From JAXMAR01 sp046350295 (GTDB taxonomy: Bacteria > Planctomycetota > Planctomycetia > Gemmatales > Gemmataceae), in NCBI GenBank assembly GCA_046350295.1, contig JAXMAR010000021.1, forward strand, positions 1 to 64,000: a DNA stretch of 64,000 bases. The letters are read 5' to 3'. Shown one piece after another: positions 34,744-43,782 of this stretch. A program made the translations under genes and the position numbers. The stretch's first letter is position 1. Each line of letters starts with the position of its first letter. Below the pieces are notes generated by a model. It made no database searches, was not told the DNA's origin, and saw only the letters and a program-made list of their open reading frames with translations.

Positions 34744-35385
34744 ATGGCCCGGGTCATCCTTGGCGTAACGGGCTCCGTGGCGGCGATCCACACCCCGCTC
34801 CTGTTCGAGGAGTTGAAGTCGTCCGGGCACGACGTGAAGGTGGTGGCGACCGCGGCATCCGTCTACTTCTTCGATGGGGCGGCGCTGAGCGGAGGCCCGC
34901 GGCGCGATCCGAGCGTGGTGGTGCTCGACGAGGACGAGTGGCCGGCCCAGGCGGAAGGAGGCAGATACGCGCGCGGCGACAACGTCTTGCACATCGAGCT
35001 GCGCCGCTGGGGGCAGGCGCTGGTGATCGCCCCTCTGGATGCCAACACGCTGGCGAAGCTGGCGCTCGGGATCTGCGACAACTGCCTGACCTGCGTCTAT
35101 CGCGCCTGGCACCGGGGACGGCGCGTCGTCCTGGCGCCGGCTATGAACACCCTGATGTGGGAACACCCGGCGACGCTGCGCCACCTGCGGCAGATCGCCG
35201 AGGACATGAGCGGGGGCGTCGCGATTCCGGCGGCGGAGGACGCCCTGGAACTGATCGCCTGGATCAACGAGAACCTGGAGACGCTCCACGTCGTGGCGCC
35301 GCAAGTGAAGCGGCTGGCCTGCGACGACGTCGGGATCGGGGCGATGGAGAGCGCGGTGAAATCCTGGCGAGCCTCGTCTGAGTAG
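34744..35385 (+). CDS. Phosphopantothenoylcysteine decarboxylase (HFCD flavoprotein, eukaryote-like)
   Basis: Decarboxylates 4'-phospho-N-pantothenoylcysteine in coenzyme A synthesis, using FMN. 213 residues. N-terminal ILGVTGSVAAI, catalytic His83 in VLHIELRRWGQALVIAPLDANTLAKLA (seen as VLHIELRRWG and IAPLDANTLAKLA), CDNCLTC, VVLAPAMNTLMWEHPAT (PxMNxxMW), and KRLACDDVGIGAMES with a Cys matching the substrate-loop Cys. It is monofunctional, lacking the CoaB ligase domain usual in bacteria, and HIELRRW plus PAMNTLMW resemble plant/human HAL3-type enzymes. Planctomycete genomes are known to carry separate CoaC-like forms. Confidence 0.88.
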   Translation: MARVILGVTGSVAAIHTPLLFEELKSSGHDVKVVATAASVYFFDGAALSGGPRRDPSVVVLDEDEWPAQAEGGRYARGDNVLHIELRRWGQALVIAPLDANTLAKLALGICDNCLTCVYRAWHRGRRVVLAPAMNTLMWEHPATLRHLRQIAEDMSGGVAIPAAEDALELIAWINENLETLHVVAPQVKRLACDDVGIGAMESAVKSWRASSE

Positions 35386-35413
35386 AATGGACCGTGCACC
35401 ACGGAGCGCCTGC

Positions 35414-37609
35414 ATGAGCCTGCGAGTCTTTGTCCCGTGCGCCATTCTCGGTCTGGTTGCGCTCCCGGTATGCGCCCAGGAGCGCGAGCCGCTCCCCTTC
35501 AGCTTCCGCAACCAGGTCATGGCCGTGTTCAGCCGGGCCGGTTGCAACATGGGTACCTGCCACGGCAACTTCAACGGCAAGAACGGCTTTCGCCTCTCCC
35601 TGCGCGGCGAGAATCCGGCGTTCGATCTCGACGCCTTGACACGCGATACGCAAGGGCGGCGCGTCAATCTCATCGACCCCAGCCAGAGCCTCGTGCTCCT
35701 CAAGCCGACCGGCCAGATCCCCCACGAGGGGGGCGTGCGCTTCGGCGTCGACTCGGAGGAATACCGCATCCTGCACCGTTGGATCGCCGGCGGCGCCCGC
35801 GCCGATCCGGCGGAAACCTTGACGCTCGAGGAACTCGACGTCGCGCCGCGCGAGCGCTATCTCCTCAACGGCGTCAACCGGCAAAAGCTTGCCGTCCGCG
35901 CCCGCTTCAGCGACGGCCTGTGGCGCGATGTCACGCATCTGGCGGTCTTCGATCCGTCCAACGATCTCGTCACGATTTCCAGGACCGGCGAGGTGGTCGC
36001 GAGCGGGCCGGGGGAGACGACCGTCGTCGTCCGCTACCTCGATCGCCGCGTTCCGGTCCGCCTGGCGTTCGTACCCGAGCGTCCCGGCTTTCGCTGGCCC
36101 GATCCCCCCATCCACAACTTCATCGACAGGCACATCGACGCGCGCCTCCAGGCGCTCCAGGTCGAGCCCTCCGCTATCGCCGATGACGCCACCTTCCTGC
36201 GCCGCGTCTTCCTCGACGTCTGCGGCGTCTTGCCGACGGTCGACGAGGCCAGGGCGTTCTTTGCCGACAGGGCGCCCGACAAACGCGCGAAGCTGATTGA
36301 TCGCTTGCTGGCCCGTCCCGAGTACGCCGACCTCTGGGCCATGCGCTGGGCCGATCTGCTCCGCAACGAGGAAAAGGCGGTCGACGCCAAGGGCGTGCGC
36401 CTCTTCAACGAATGGCTGCGCGCCCAGTTCGCCCTCGATGTGCCGCTCGACCGCTTTGCCCGCGCGCTCCTCACCGGCCGCGGCAGCACCTACGAGCACC
36501 CCGAGGCCAACTACTACCGCACCAACCTGGAGCCGACCAAGGCGGCCGAGACGACCGCGCAGCTCTTCCTCGGCGTCCGCATCGCCTGCGCCCGCTGCCA
36601 CAACCATCCCTTTGATCGCTGGACCCAGGACGACTACTACGGCCTCTCCGCCTTCTTCTCCCGCGTCAAGACGCGCATGTCCGACAACAAGCGCAAGGAC
36701 AAGCTCGACAAGCACGAGCTGGTCGGCGAGATGATCGTCTACATGGACCGCGAGGGGGAGACGCCCCATCCGCTTCTCAAGGGACCCGCGCCCCTGCGCC
36801 TGCCCGGAAGCCCGGCGCCTTCCCTCGCGACGGACGCCGACCGCCTGCCACCGCTCGCCACCTGGGTCACCGGCAAGGAAAACCCGTTCTTCGCCCGCGT
36901 CATGGCCAACCGCGTCTGGTATCACCTCATGGGCCGCGGCCTTGTCGATCCGCCCGACGACTTCCGCGAATCCAACCCCGCCAGCAACGAGCCCCTCCTC
37001 GCCGACCTGGCCCGGACACTCAGCGACAGCGGCTTCAGTCAGAAGAAGCTGATCCGGACCATCCTCCTGTCGCGCGCCTATCAGACCTCTTACAAGCCCA
37101 GGCCGACCAACGAGGAGGACCTGAACTTCAGCCGGGTGATCCCGCAGCGGCTCCAAGCCGAGCTGCTGCTCGACGCGATCTCGCAGGTGACCGGGGTCCC
37201 GGAAACATTCGACGGCTTTCCCCCCGGGCTGCGCAGCGTGCAGTTACCGGGCGTCAAGGGGGCGACCGTGTTCCTCAAGGCGTTCGGCCGGCCCGAGCGG
37301 CTCCTCGCCTGCGAATGCGAGCGCTCCGGCGACGCCACCTTGCAGCAGGCCATGATCATGATCAACAACGAGGGGCTCGCCAGGAAGATTGAGACCTCGC
37401 CGCGGCTCAAACGCTTGCTCGACCGCAGCGCGAGCGGAATGGAAGTCGCCGAAGAGCTGTACCTGGCGGCGCTGGCGCGGCGCCCGACGCGCCGCGAGAT
37501 CGACATCGTCGAAGGGCATCTGCGCCGCGCCGGCGCCGAGCGGCGCCGCGCCCTGGAAGACGTCCTCTGGGCCGTGCTCAACTCGAAGGAGTTTCTGCTC
37601 CGGCGCTGA
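35414..37609 (+). CDS. PSCyt1 / DUF1549 / DUF1553 cytochrome-like exported protein
   Basis: 731 residues; start ATG at 35414 gives a signal peptide MSLRVFVPCAILGLVALPVCA. Domain order: an N-terminal heme-like motif C-N-M-G-T-C-H (residues ~42-48; spacing C-x4-C-H); an Ig-like BIG2 domain (KLAVRARFSDGLWRDVTHLA to ETTVVVRYLDRRVPV); DUF1549 (DATFLRRVFLDVCGVLPT, WAMRWADLLRNEEK); a second CxxCH, C-A-R-C-H-N-H-P in GVRIACARCHNHPFD; then DUF1553 (FFARVMANRVWYHLMGRGLV, LSRAYQTSYKPR). A planctomycete hallmark family; role unknown, possibly in polysaccharide degradation. Overlaps the convergent GT87 gene by 32 bp. Confidence 0.93.
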   Translation: MSLRVFVPCAILGLVALPVCAQEREPLPFSFRNQVMAVFSRAGCNMGTCHGNFNGKNGFRLSLRGENPAFDLDALTRDTQGRRVNLIDPSQSLVLLKPTGQIPHEGGVRFGVDSEEYRILHRWIAGGARADPAETLTLEELDVAPRERYLLNGVNRQKLAVRARFSDGLWRDVTHLAVFDPSNDLVTISRTGEVVASGPGETTVVVRYLDRRVPVRLAFVPERPGFRWPDPPIHNFIDRHIDARLQALQVEPSAIADDATFLRRVFLDVCGVLPTVDEARAFFADRAPDKRAKLIDRLLARPEYADLWAMRWADLLRNEEKAVDAKGVRLFNEWLRAQFALDVPLDRFARALLTGRGSTYEHPEANYYRTNLEPTKAAETTAQLFLGVRIACARCHNHPFDRWTQDDYYGLSAFFSRVKTRMSDNKRKDKLDKHELVGEMIVYMDREGETPHPLLKGPAPLRLPGSPAPSLATDADRLPPLATWVTGKENPFFARVMANRVWYHLMGRGLVDPPDDFRESNPASNEPLLADLARTLSDSGFSQKKLIRTILLSRAYQTSYKPRPTNEEDLNFSRVIPQRLQAELLLDAISQVTGVPETFDGFPPGLRSVQLPGVKGATVFLKAFGRPERLLACECERSGDATLQQAMIMINNEGLARKIETSPRLKRLLDRSASGMEVAEELYLAALARRPTRREIDIVEGHLRRAGAERRRALEDVLWAVLNSKEFLLRR

Positions 37610-38888
37610 GCCCTTGGTTCGCGGCGCCATTGCCAATAGTCGCACGGACTTCGAACAGCCGGCTAGTGACGACGGCCAGGAGATAGACCAGCGTCGCGCG
37701 CCCGAGCCACCGAAAGCCGCGCGAGAAGAGCGAGCCGCCGCCGACAATGGGCGGGCTCAGGGCGACGGTGAGCACGAGATAGCAGACGACGCCGGCCGCC
37801 GGACCGTTCCACGTCCACCACGGCTTTGCTGCGAGGGGGACCGCGCCGCGCTCGATCCAACCCATCATCAGGAGGAGCGCGGGGAGCAAAGAGACGAAGT
37901 CATACGCGCCATGATAGATCCAGAGCATACTCGCGACGCCGAGAAAGGCGAACAACCGGCCCGCGCCGGCCCCGCGCCCGAGCCAGGCGACGAGCCAGAT
38001 CGTGAGCAGCAGCGCCCAGGGAATGACTTTGCCCATGAGAGTGGTTTGCCAGCCCAGAGCGTTCACCACTTCCTGCATCGAATACATGCCCGGCAAGAGA
38101 TACGGGGTGACGCGCAGCCACTCCAGCATGAGCGTCAGCGGGTCGCGCTCCACCAGCCAGGCGACGCCGCCTAGCGCGAGCGCATGGATGCCGCAGGCGA
38201 TGCCCAGACGCAGCCAGCGCTTTTGCAGGACGGGCACGGCAAGGAACGGCAGCGTCAGGCTCGGCTTGATGAGGGCCAGCGCCAGCAGCGGACCGGCCAG
38301 CCAGTCGCTGGCCTCGCGCCGGCATGCGACCAGCAGCGAGGCGAGGATCAAGAACGTGAACTGTCCCGCCTCGACGACGCTGTAAGAAGGGGCGAACAGC
38401 AAGAACAACCAGGCGACGGCAAGCGCGTCCTCGGCCGCCGGCCGGGTCCCCGGTCTCCGGAACCGCCGCGCGAGAAGGAAAATGACGGAACCGGCGCCCA
38501 GCGCGTTCACCACGGGCCACACGCCGAGGACAACGCGCCAGTCCGGTAACCAGCCGACGAGGACAAGGAGCAGTCCGATGGCGGAAGGGGGATAGGTCGC
38601 CTCCGGCGGCCCCAGTTCGGGGATGACCTCCGCGGCTCTCTCGGGGGGGGCCGTACGCGGGATGTCGTACAGCTTCATGCCGGCCGGGACGACATCGCCG
38701 TAGTGATGCTTCAAAGTCGCATGGGCCAGGGCGTACGGGTCCGTTCCCCGCCGCACGTACTGGCAGACGATCCACTGGCGGTTGACGTCGCAACCGATGC
38801 CGTTCTCGAAGAAAGCGGCCAGACCCAGGGCGTACCAGCCGCTCGCCAGAAGGCAAGTCAACGGTACAAGGACGGCGCGGCGGCTCAC
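37578..38888 (-). CDS. GT87-like (DUF2029) membrane glycosyltransferase
   Basis: 436 residues with about ten helices. The GTG at 38888 is preferred because AGGAAG sits 7 bases upstream. The family (mannosyl/glucosyl transferases using polyprenyl-phosphate sugars) has an acidic residue in the first periplasmic loop, here FENGIGCDVNRQWIVCQYVRRGTDPY. ATYPPSAIGLLLVLVGWLP and FLILASLLVACRR are typical helices, and PSLTLPFLAVPVL is the K-P-x-L-like motif after IK. The 3' end overlaps the DUF1553 gene on the other strand. Sugar and acceptor unknown. Confidence 0.8.
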   Translation of the reverse strand: MSRRAVLVPLTCLLASGWYALGLAAFFENGIGCDVNRQWIVCQYVRRGTDPYALAHATLKHHYGDVVPAGMKLYDIPRTAPPERAAEVIPELGPPEATYPPSAIGLLLVLVGWLPDWRVVLGVWPVVNALGAGSVIFLLARRFRRPGTRPAAEDALAVAWLFLLFAPSYSVVEAGQFTFLILASLLVACRREASDWLAGPLLALALIKPSLTLPFLAVPVLQKRWLRLGIACGIHALALGGVAWLVERDPLTLMLEWLRVTPYLLPGMYSMQEVVNALGWQTTLMGKVIPWALLLTIWLVAWLGRGAGAGRLFAFLGVASMLWIYHGAYDFVSLLPALLLMMGWIERGAVPLAAKPWWTWNGPAAGVVCYLVLTVALSPPIVGGGSLFSRGFRWLGRATLVYLLAVVTSRLFEVRATIGNGAANQGLSAGAETPSS

Positions 38889-39002
38889 GATCTTCCTTTC
38901 TCGCGTCTCCCGCCGCGGCAAGGTCACGGGAGTGCGAGCGGAAAGAGAACGCGCCTTCCCGCAACGCCCCGGAAGATCCGGCCCGCTTCCTCGCTCCCGG
39001 CC

Positions 39003-40001
39003 CTACCGCAATCGCACGAACGCCTGCAGCGTCTCCCGCGCCATGTCGCGCACCTCGGCGTCCGCGTCCTTCAACAACGGCGCGATGCGCTCCGCCTGCT
39101 CGGTCGCCTTGCGGAACTTGAGCGCCTGGCAGGCGAACAGCCGCACCGAGCGCGACTTATCCTTCAGCGCCTCCGCCAGCACCGCTCCGGCGCGCTTGCC
39201 GGGTTTATCGGTGTACGCCAGGGCGTCGGCCGCGTGACTCCGGATGTTCTCGTCCGGCTCGTGCCGCAGCGTCCATTCCACCACGTCCACCAGCCGGTCC
39301 CCTTCGAGCGGCTGCTCCCGGCCCCGCAGCTGCAAGACCGAGCGCCGCACATCGGGTTCCGCCTGCTTGAAGCGGCGCGCGAGCACGGTCTCCAGGTTGT
39401 CCGCCGCCGCCAGCTCACCGGCGATGTCCCGGATCTCCTTCTGCACTGCCTCGTGTTTGGCGCGGTCCCGCTGCGCCCGCTCGATGCGGTCGCGTTCCAT
39501 GGCGATCCACCACTGCTTCGTCTTCGTCCCCGTCCCCTCTTCCCCCTTCGTCCCAACGCGAATGTCCCGCAGCTCAAAGCGCAGCTTCGCGTCCACCGGC
39601 TGTTTCTGCACCGGGTGGACGTCGATGCGGAACTCCCCCTTCGCCGTCAGCTTGACCAGCCAAAGCGCCTCGGTCCCGATCGGATAGTTGAGATCGGTGG
39701 AGGTGCGCAGCCGGTTGTTCTTCGAGATCATGTGGACCGTGAACAGGTCCCCCTCCTTGATCGGCACATCCTTCAATTCCGCCCGCCGCACTTCCGTCAC
39801 CTTGATCCGCGCCAGGTCGTCCAGCCGCTCGCCCCCCTTGGGCGCCTCGGTCACCGACACGATCCGGCCGCGGATGACGACCGGGCATTCCCCGGCAAAG
39901 GCCCCCGGATCGATCTCCGTCCAGCAGCCGGCCGAGGCGTTGGACGTGGCAAGGACAAGTACGGCTAGCGCTAGCGCTAACGGAACGAGGCGGCGCAGCA
40001 T
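39003..40001 (-). CDS. Exported HEAT-repeat protein
   Basis: 332 residues with a signal peptide MLRRLVPLALALAVLVLATS. The N-terminal ~130 residues form a small beta-rich domain starting CWTEIDPGAFAGECPVVIRG; two Cys there may form a disulfide, as in tissue-inhibitor-like OB folds. A charged helix region follows (EAVQKEIRDIAGELAAADN). The C-terminus has three to four HEAT-like repeats (NIRSHAADALAYTDK, SVRLFACQALKFRK, EVRDMARETLQAFV). Probably a periplasmic binding scaffold. Confidence 0.8.
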   Translation of the reverse strand: MLRRLVPLALALAVLVLATSNASAGCWTEIDPGAFAGECPVVIRGRIVSVTEAPKGGERLDDLARIKVTEVRRAELKDVPIKEGDLFTVHMISKNNRLRTSTDLNYPIGTEALWLVKLTAKGEFRIDVHPVQKQPVDAKLRFELRDIRVGTKGEEGTGTKTKQWWIAMERDRIERAQRDRAKHEAVQKEIRDIAGELAAADNLETVLARRFKQAEPDVRRSVLQLRGREQPLEGDRLVDVVEWTLRHEPDENIRSHAADALAYTDKPGKRAGAVLAEALKDKSRSVRLFACQALKFRKATEQAERIAPLLKDADAEVRDMARETLQAFVRLR

Positions 40002-40106
40002 GGCGACTCTCCGGTCAAGGTGTCAACGATAAGACACCCGGCGGGAGCAATCCTAACGCATGGCGGCGCCGGGAGCTATGCGAGATCGCTGTCTCGAAGT
40101 GGTTTC

Positions 40107-40190
40107 TCGCAAAGGCGCAAAGGACGCAAAGAGCCTTTGCGAGACACCGGCGCTCTCTTGCGCCTTTGCGATCTTTGCGCCTTTGCGATA
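40107..40190. repeat. GCGCAAAGG repeat cluster with inverted arms
   Basis: Several GCAAAG(G/A)(C/A)GCAAAGG units at 40107-40131 face CTTTGCG(C/A)CTTTGCG units at 40135-40188. They lie between two minus-strand genes, separating the HEAT protein from the upstream C39-like gene. Similar CGCAAAGGCGCAAAG strings occur as intergenic repeats in unrelated bacteria. Confidence 0.7.
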
Positions 40191-40224
40191 AACCGGCGCT
40201 CATCCACCTGCCGCACGGAATGGG

Positions 40225-41205
40225 TCACAACGGCAAAAGCGTCGGCAAATAAACGCCGTGGAACCTTTGGTTGCTCGCGATGTTCAGCCGCCCCGTGATG
40301 AATTGCTCGGCGCTTCGCCGCAGCGTGCGGCCGGTCCACGGGTCGTGGACGTTGAAACCGGTGTGTCCGTCCTTGTGCCAGACCGCCGTGATCAGGACGC
40401 AGTGCTTGTTTTTCTCGGCGGCGACCACGATGGGAACGGGAACGCCGCGGGCGACAAGCGCCTCGATCGTGCGCAGCGCATCGGCCACGCTGAAACCGGC
40501 GCCGATCGGCTTCCAGCTGAAGCGGAGGCCGGTCCGCGCCGTGTGCTCGTTCAGGAGATCGAGGCTCCAGCGTCCTTTTCCGGCCTTGCCGCCGCGTGGC
40601 GCCGCCTTGCCTCCCTTCTCGTGGTTGGTGTTCTTCTCGAGCAGCCGCTTCTGCTCCGCGGCGAGGCGCGGGTTGTAGCGCGTCGGGTTCAGCTCGTCGA
40701 GCAGATAAAAGTTCGGATTCTCGGCATGGACCCGTTCCGCGTAGAGCGGGTCCAGCTCGCCGAGGAAGGCCATGACCGTGGTCGGGCCGCACGAGTGCTT
40801 CCATTGCTGGCGGATGCCCAGGCCCTTGTCGCTGCTGGTCAGGCGGAGGTGATTGCGGAGCCAGACGGCGTCCTTGCCCCGGATGCGCGCCGCAAAGCGC
40901 TCGATGATCACCGGCGCGTGCCCCGCGGCGATCGCCTTGGTCAGGTATCCTCTCTCCGCGGCGGACCCCGCCATCTTCACGACGCCGACCAACCGCTCCT
41001 GCTCGTCCCTGCTCAGCCGGTGCAGCCGCGCCGCGGCCCGCGCGGCGACGAAGGAATCTTGCGGCCCCGTTCGGGTCGTGCTTTCGCCGCTCGCCCCGAG
41101 CCGTGGCGCCAGGCCGTTGGCCGCTTGACCAACGCCGATCAGCAACGCGAAGATAAGCGCGGCGCCGAAGATGCGCGGCCCTGCTCTCTGCCCGAAGCCA
41201 AACAT
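40225..41205 (-). CDS. C39-like papain-fold cysteine peptidase, exported
   Basis: 326 residues; start ATG at 41205 after GGGGAG. An N-terminal hydrophobic segment (RIFGAALIFALLIGVGQAANG) is a signal peptide or anchor. The peptidase half has QQWKHSCGPTTVMAFLGEL (active Cys in C-G-P-T), the catalytic His in KNKHCVLITAVW, and an Asp in VHDPWTGRT. This is the Cys-His-Asp arrangement of the C39-like family. Between Cys and His is an insertion rich in Gly/Lys (KGGKAAPRGGKAGKG). A protein substrate or bacteriocin-type role cannot be assigned from context. Confidence 0.78.
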   Translation of the reverse strand: MFGFGQRAGPRIFGAALIFALLIGVGQAANGLAPRLGASGESTTRTGPQDSFVAARAAARLHRLSRDEQERLVGVVKMAGSAAERGYLTKAIAAGHAPVIIERFAARIRGKDAVWLRNHLRLTSSDKGLGIRQQWKHSCGPTTVMAFLGELDPLYAERVHAENPNFYLLDELNPTRYNPRLAAEQKRLLEKNTNHEKGGKAAPRGGKAGKGRWSLDLLNEHTARTGLRFSWKPIGAGFSVADALRTIEALVARGVPVPIVVAAEKNKHCVLITAVWHKDGHTGFNVHDPWTGRTLRRSAEQFITGRLNIASNQRFHGVYLPTLLPL

Positions 41206-41414
41206 GACGTCTCTCCCCTTACGTCGACCCTGGTAGGCCAACGGAGGGGTTTCTGAAGCTTGCGCGCTTTCTTTCGAGATTGTGAATTCCGTCACGAAGC
41301 GCGCGACGTGGACGGCGCCCGGAGCCGCGCCCGCGGCGCAAACTCGACGGCACGCGAAGTGCAGTTTGCGACGGGGCGACATCGAACGAGGCCGAAAAAG
41401 GGAAGGAGACGGCC

Positions 41415-41774
41415 ATGCCCGCCACTCTGGAATTTGCCGAGGAATATGCCGAGGAGCTACGGCTGATCCGGGACCAGGTTTGCAGCCGCTGCATCGAGCG
41501 ACCGCCGGGCGGGCCGCCTTGCGCGCCCCTGGGAAAGGTCTGCGGCATCGAGCTGCATCTGCCCGAATTGGTCCAGGCCATCCGCGCCGGCGACAGCCCC
41601 TTCATCGCCGACTACCTGGTGCGGAACCGGGACAAGATCTGCTCGCACTGTGCGTATCTGCACACCGAGCATTGCCCCTGCCCGATGGATTACCTGGTCA
41701 CCTTGATCGTCGGCACCGTGGAAGCGGCGGCCGAGAAGCGGCGCCGACGCCTGAATGTCGTCGAAGGGCGTTGA
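41415..41774 (+). CDS. Cysteine-rich small protein, probable metal binder
   Basis: 119 residues, start ATG at 41415 with GGAAGGAGAC upstream. Cysteines come in pairs: C-S-R-C near residue 23-26, C-A-P-L-G-K-V-C near 36-43, and C-S-H-C then H-C-P-C near 76-89. Together with H this suggests zinc or iron-sulfur binding. N-terminal helix EEYAEELRLIRDQ, C-terminal basic helix EAAAEKRRRRL. Unrecognised. Convergent with the AAA ATPase (1 bp apart). Confidence 0.7.
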   Translation: MPATLEFAEEYAEELRLIRDQVCSRCIERPPGGPPCAPLGKVCGIELHLPELVQAIRAGDSPFIADYLVRNRDKICSHCAYLHTEHCPCPMDYLVTLIVGTVEAAAEKRRRRLNVVEGR

Positions 41775-41775
41775 T

Positions 41776-43757
41776 TCACTCGGAGGCCGCCGCCAGCAGC
41801 GTCCCCTCCGCCACCTCCGTCTTGACCAGCAAGCGCAAGAGCCGCGCCCCGACCAGAGCGTCGTCCCGCAGCAGCGCGTCCAGCGCTTCCGCCCGGCCGA
41901 TGCGGCGCGATTGGCCATCCGCCAGGTCCACTTCGAACTCCGGAGAATTGGCCTGGCCCAGGACCCCCTTGAGCGCGAACAACAAGCTCTGCTCGTCGTG
42001 CGACAAGGCGATGACATGCAGATTCTCGCCATACACGTCGCGCAGCCCGGCCAGGTTCGTCCGGCCCTGCGCCCCGGGCTTGAGCGGCGTCCGCTCCTCA
42101 TGGACCAGGACAAGCTGGTCGGGAGGCTCTTCCAGCTTCAGCAAGCGCTCGAGCTGCGCCGTGAGCGTTTTGCCCTCCGGCGCCAGCAGACAGGCCACGC
42201 CGCGCCGCAGGTCCGGCCCGGTCGGACTCAGACGCTGCTCCAGCAACAAATGCAGTGTCGGCCGTTGCTGACCTTGGGCCGCGACGCGTTCGACGTTCTT
42301 CAGGAAGGGCCAGTGCTCCGCGCGCCGCAGCCAGCATTCGGTCAAGGTCTTGAGAACATCGGCCAAACCCTCCGGGTCCCAGCCGCGCGTCTGGAGGGCG
42401 GTCTTTTCGCGCTGCCGCAGCTCGTCGAGGCGGCGCCGCACCGTCTGCTCGATCGCGCGTTGGATCTCCCCTTCGTCCGCGGGCGCCGGCTCGTCAACCT
42501 TGGCTCGAGCGCCGAGAGCGGGAAACAGGTCCTCGGGACGGATGGCGCCTGTCGCGCTCGCGGCGCCGTGCGTAGCTCTTGCCAGCCGCCGCGGCGTGAT
42601 TGAGCATGTCGCGCGGCCTCAGGTCCGACCGGCCACGCCCCACCTGCTCGAACCAGGCCGCGGCGAGCGGAAAACGGATCGCGGCGCCGCCCCGTCACCT
42701 CCTCCATGCCCGCGAAAGGCTTGCAGAAGTCATCGAGGCGGACCGTCACCAGCGGCGCGGCCGCGGCGAGCGGCAACCGTTGCAGCTCGACCGTGAACTG
42801 CGCCAGCCGGTCCCACGACGAATCCTGGACGACTTTCTCCTGCCGCCACTGAACCAGCGTCGCCTGGACCCCGGCCGTGATGACGACCAGGTTGCTCGCG
42901 GCATCCAGCAGGGCGTGCAGGAACCGCGTCAACGCCTTGAACTGCGCCGGCTCCAGGTTGTCCACCTGGTCGAGCACCAGCACCATCGGCCGGCCCCAGA
43001 GCAACGCCACCTGCGCCAGAGCAACCAGTGTCTTCTTGACCTGCTCGTCGTCCGCGATGCCGCCACCGTCCGCCGTCATCGGGACGCCGAGCCGCTCAGC
43101 ATCTTCCGCGTCCAGCCAATCGCCGCGCAGCCAGCGCACGGCGAGGTCCGCGCTATCATTCTGGCGTCCCGTCCGATCGAGCGCGCCGATGATGAAGCGC
43201 AGCAGCACGTCAAAGACCGTCCGGTCCAGGACAGCCGCGCGACCTGGCGTTTCGCGACACAGGGTATCGACCAGCCGCTGGTACGCCTGCTCCGCCTCCG
43301 GGATGCCGTAGACACGCCCGGTGTCGCCGCCGAGGGCGGTCCGCAGCATGCCGTTGACCGCGCGCCAAAGCGGCGTGCCGCGCCAGCGCTCCGCGCGGCC
43401 CGCCGTCAACACGCCCATGACGCTGCGCAAGAGGGCCCGCGGCATGCGTTCCGGCTCGGCCTGCAGGTTCGCCAGCGCGACGAACAGCGCTTGCGGCGGG
43501 TCGGCGCACAGGCGACGCTCCAGCCGGGCCAGCAGATGGCTCTTGCCGATGCCCGCCTCCCCCCAGAGGAGGATCCCCTGCGCCAGCCGCTCGCGATGCG
43601 CCAGTTCCACGCGCTCCAGCAGTTGCCGGAAGACGTCCGCGAAGATATCCTCCGCGTCGACCCAGGCGCTCTGCGCCGGGACGACCCGATTGGTCTCGAA
43701 CGGATTCGTCCGGAGGACCTCGTCGAAGAAGACGTCAAGGGGGGCGGTTGGCGGCAT
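41776..43757 (-). pseudogene. AAA/ORC-like P-loop ATPase, two frameshifts
   Basis: About 660 residues if restored. Start ATG at 43757. Walker A is G-E-A-G-I-G-K-S-H (residues 66-74), Walker B is PMVLVLDQVDN, and a winged-helix-like region follows. The frame changes twice. At about 42690 (after AGMEEVTG) it moves to one reading AIRFPLAAAWFEQVGRGRSD, and at about 42590 to the final one reading ARATHGAASATGAIRPEDLFPALG, which ends at 41776. The sites lie in GGGG and GCGGCGG runs, and all pieces are open and coherent, so indel errors are the simplest explanation. The upstream gene (43783) ends 25 bp before this start, so the two form a pair. Family resembles ORC/CDC6-type or phage-defence ATPases; not specifically identified. 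Confidence 0.78.
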
Positions 43758-43782
43758 GGCGGTTGTCCACTGGTGGGGCGCT

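Noticed and set aside
35264..37156. A 630-codon minus-strand frame antisense to the DUF1549/1553 gene
   Set aside because: Composition typical of a reverse-strand shadow; the plus-strand protein has signal peptide, CxxCH motifs and known domains.
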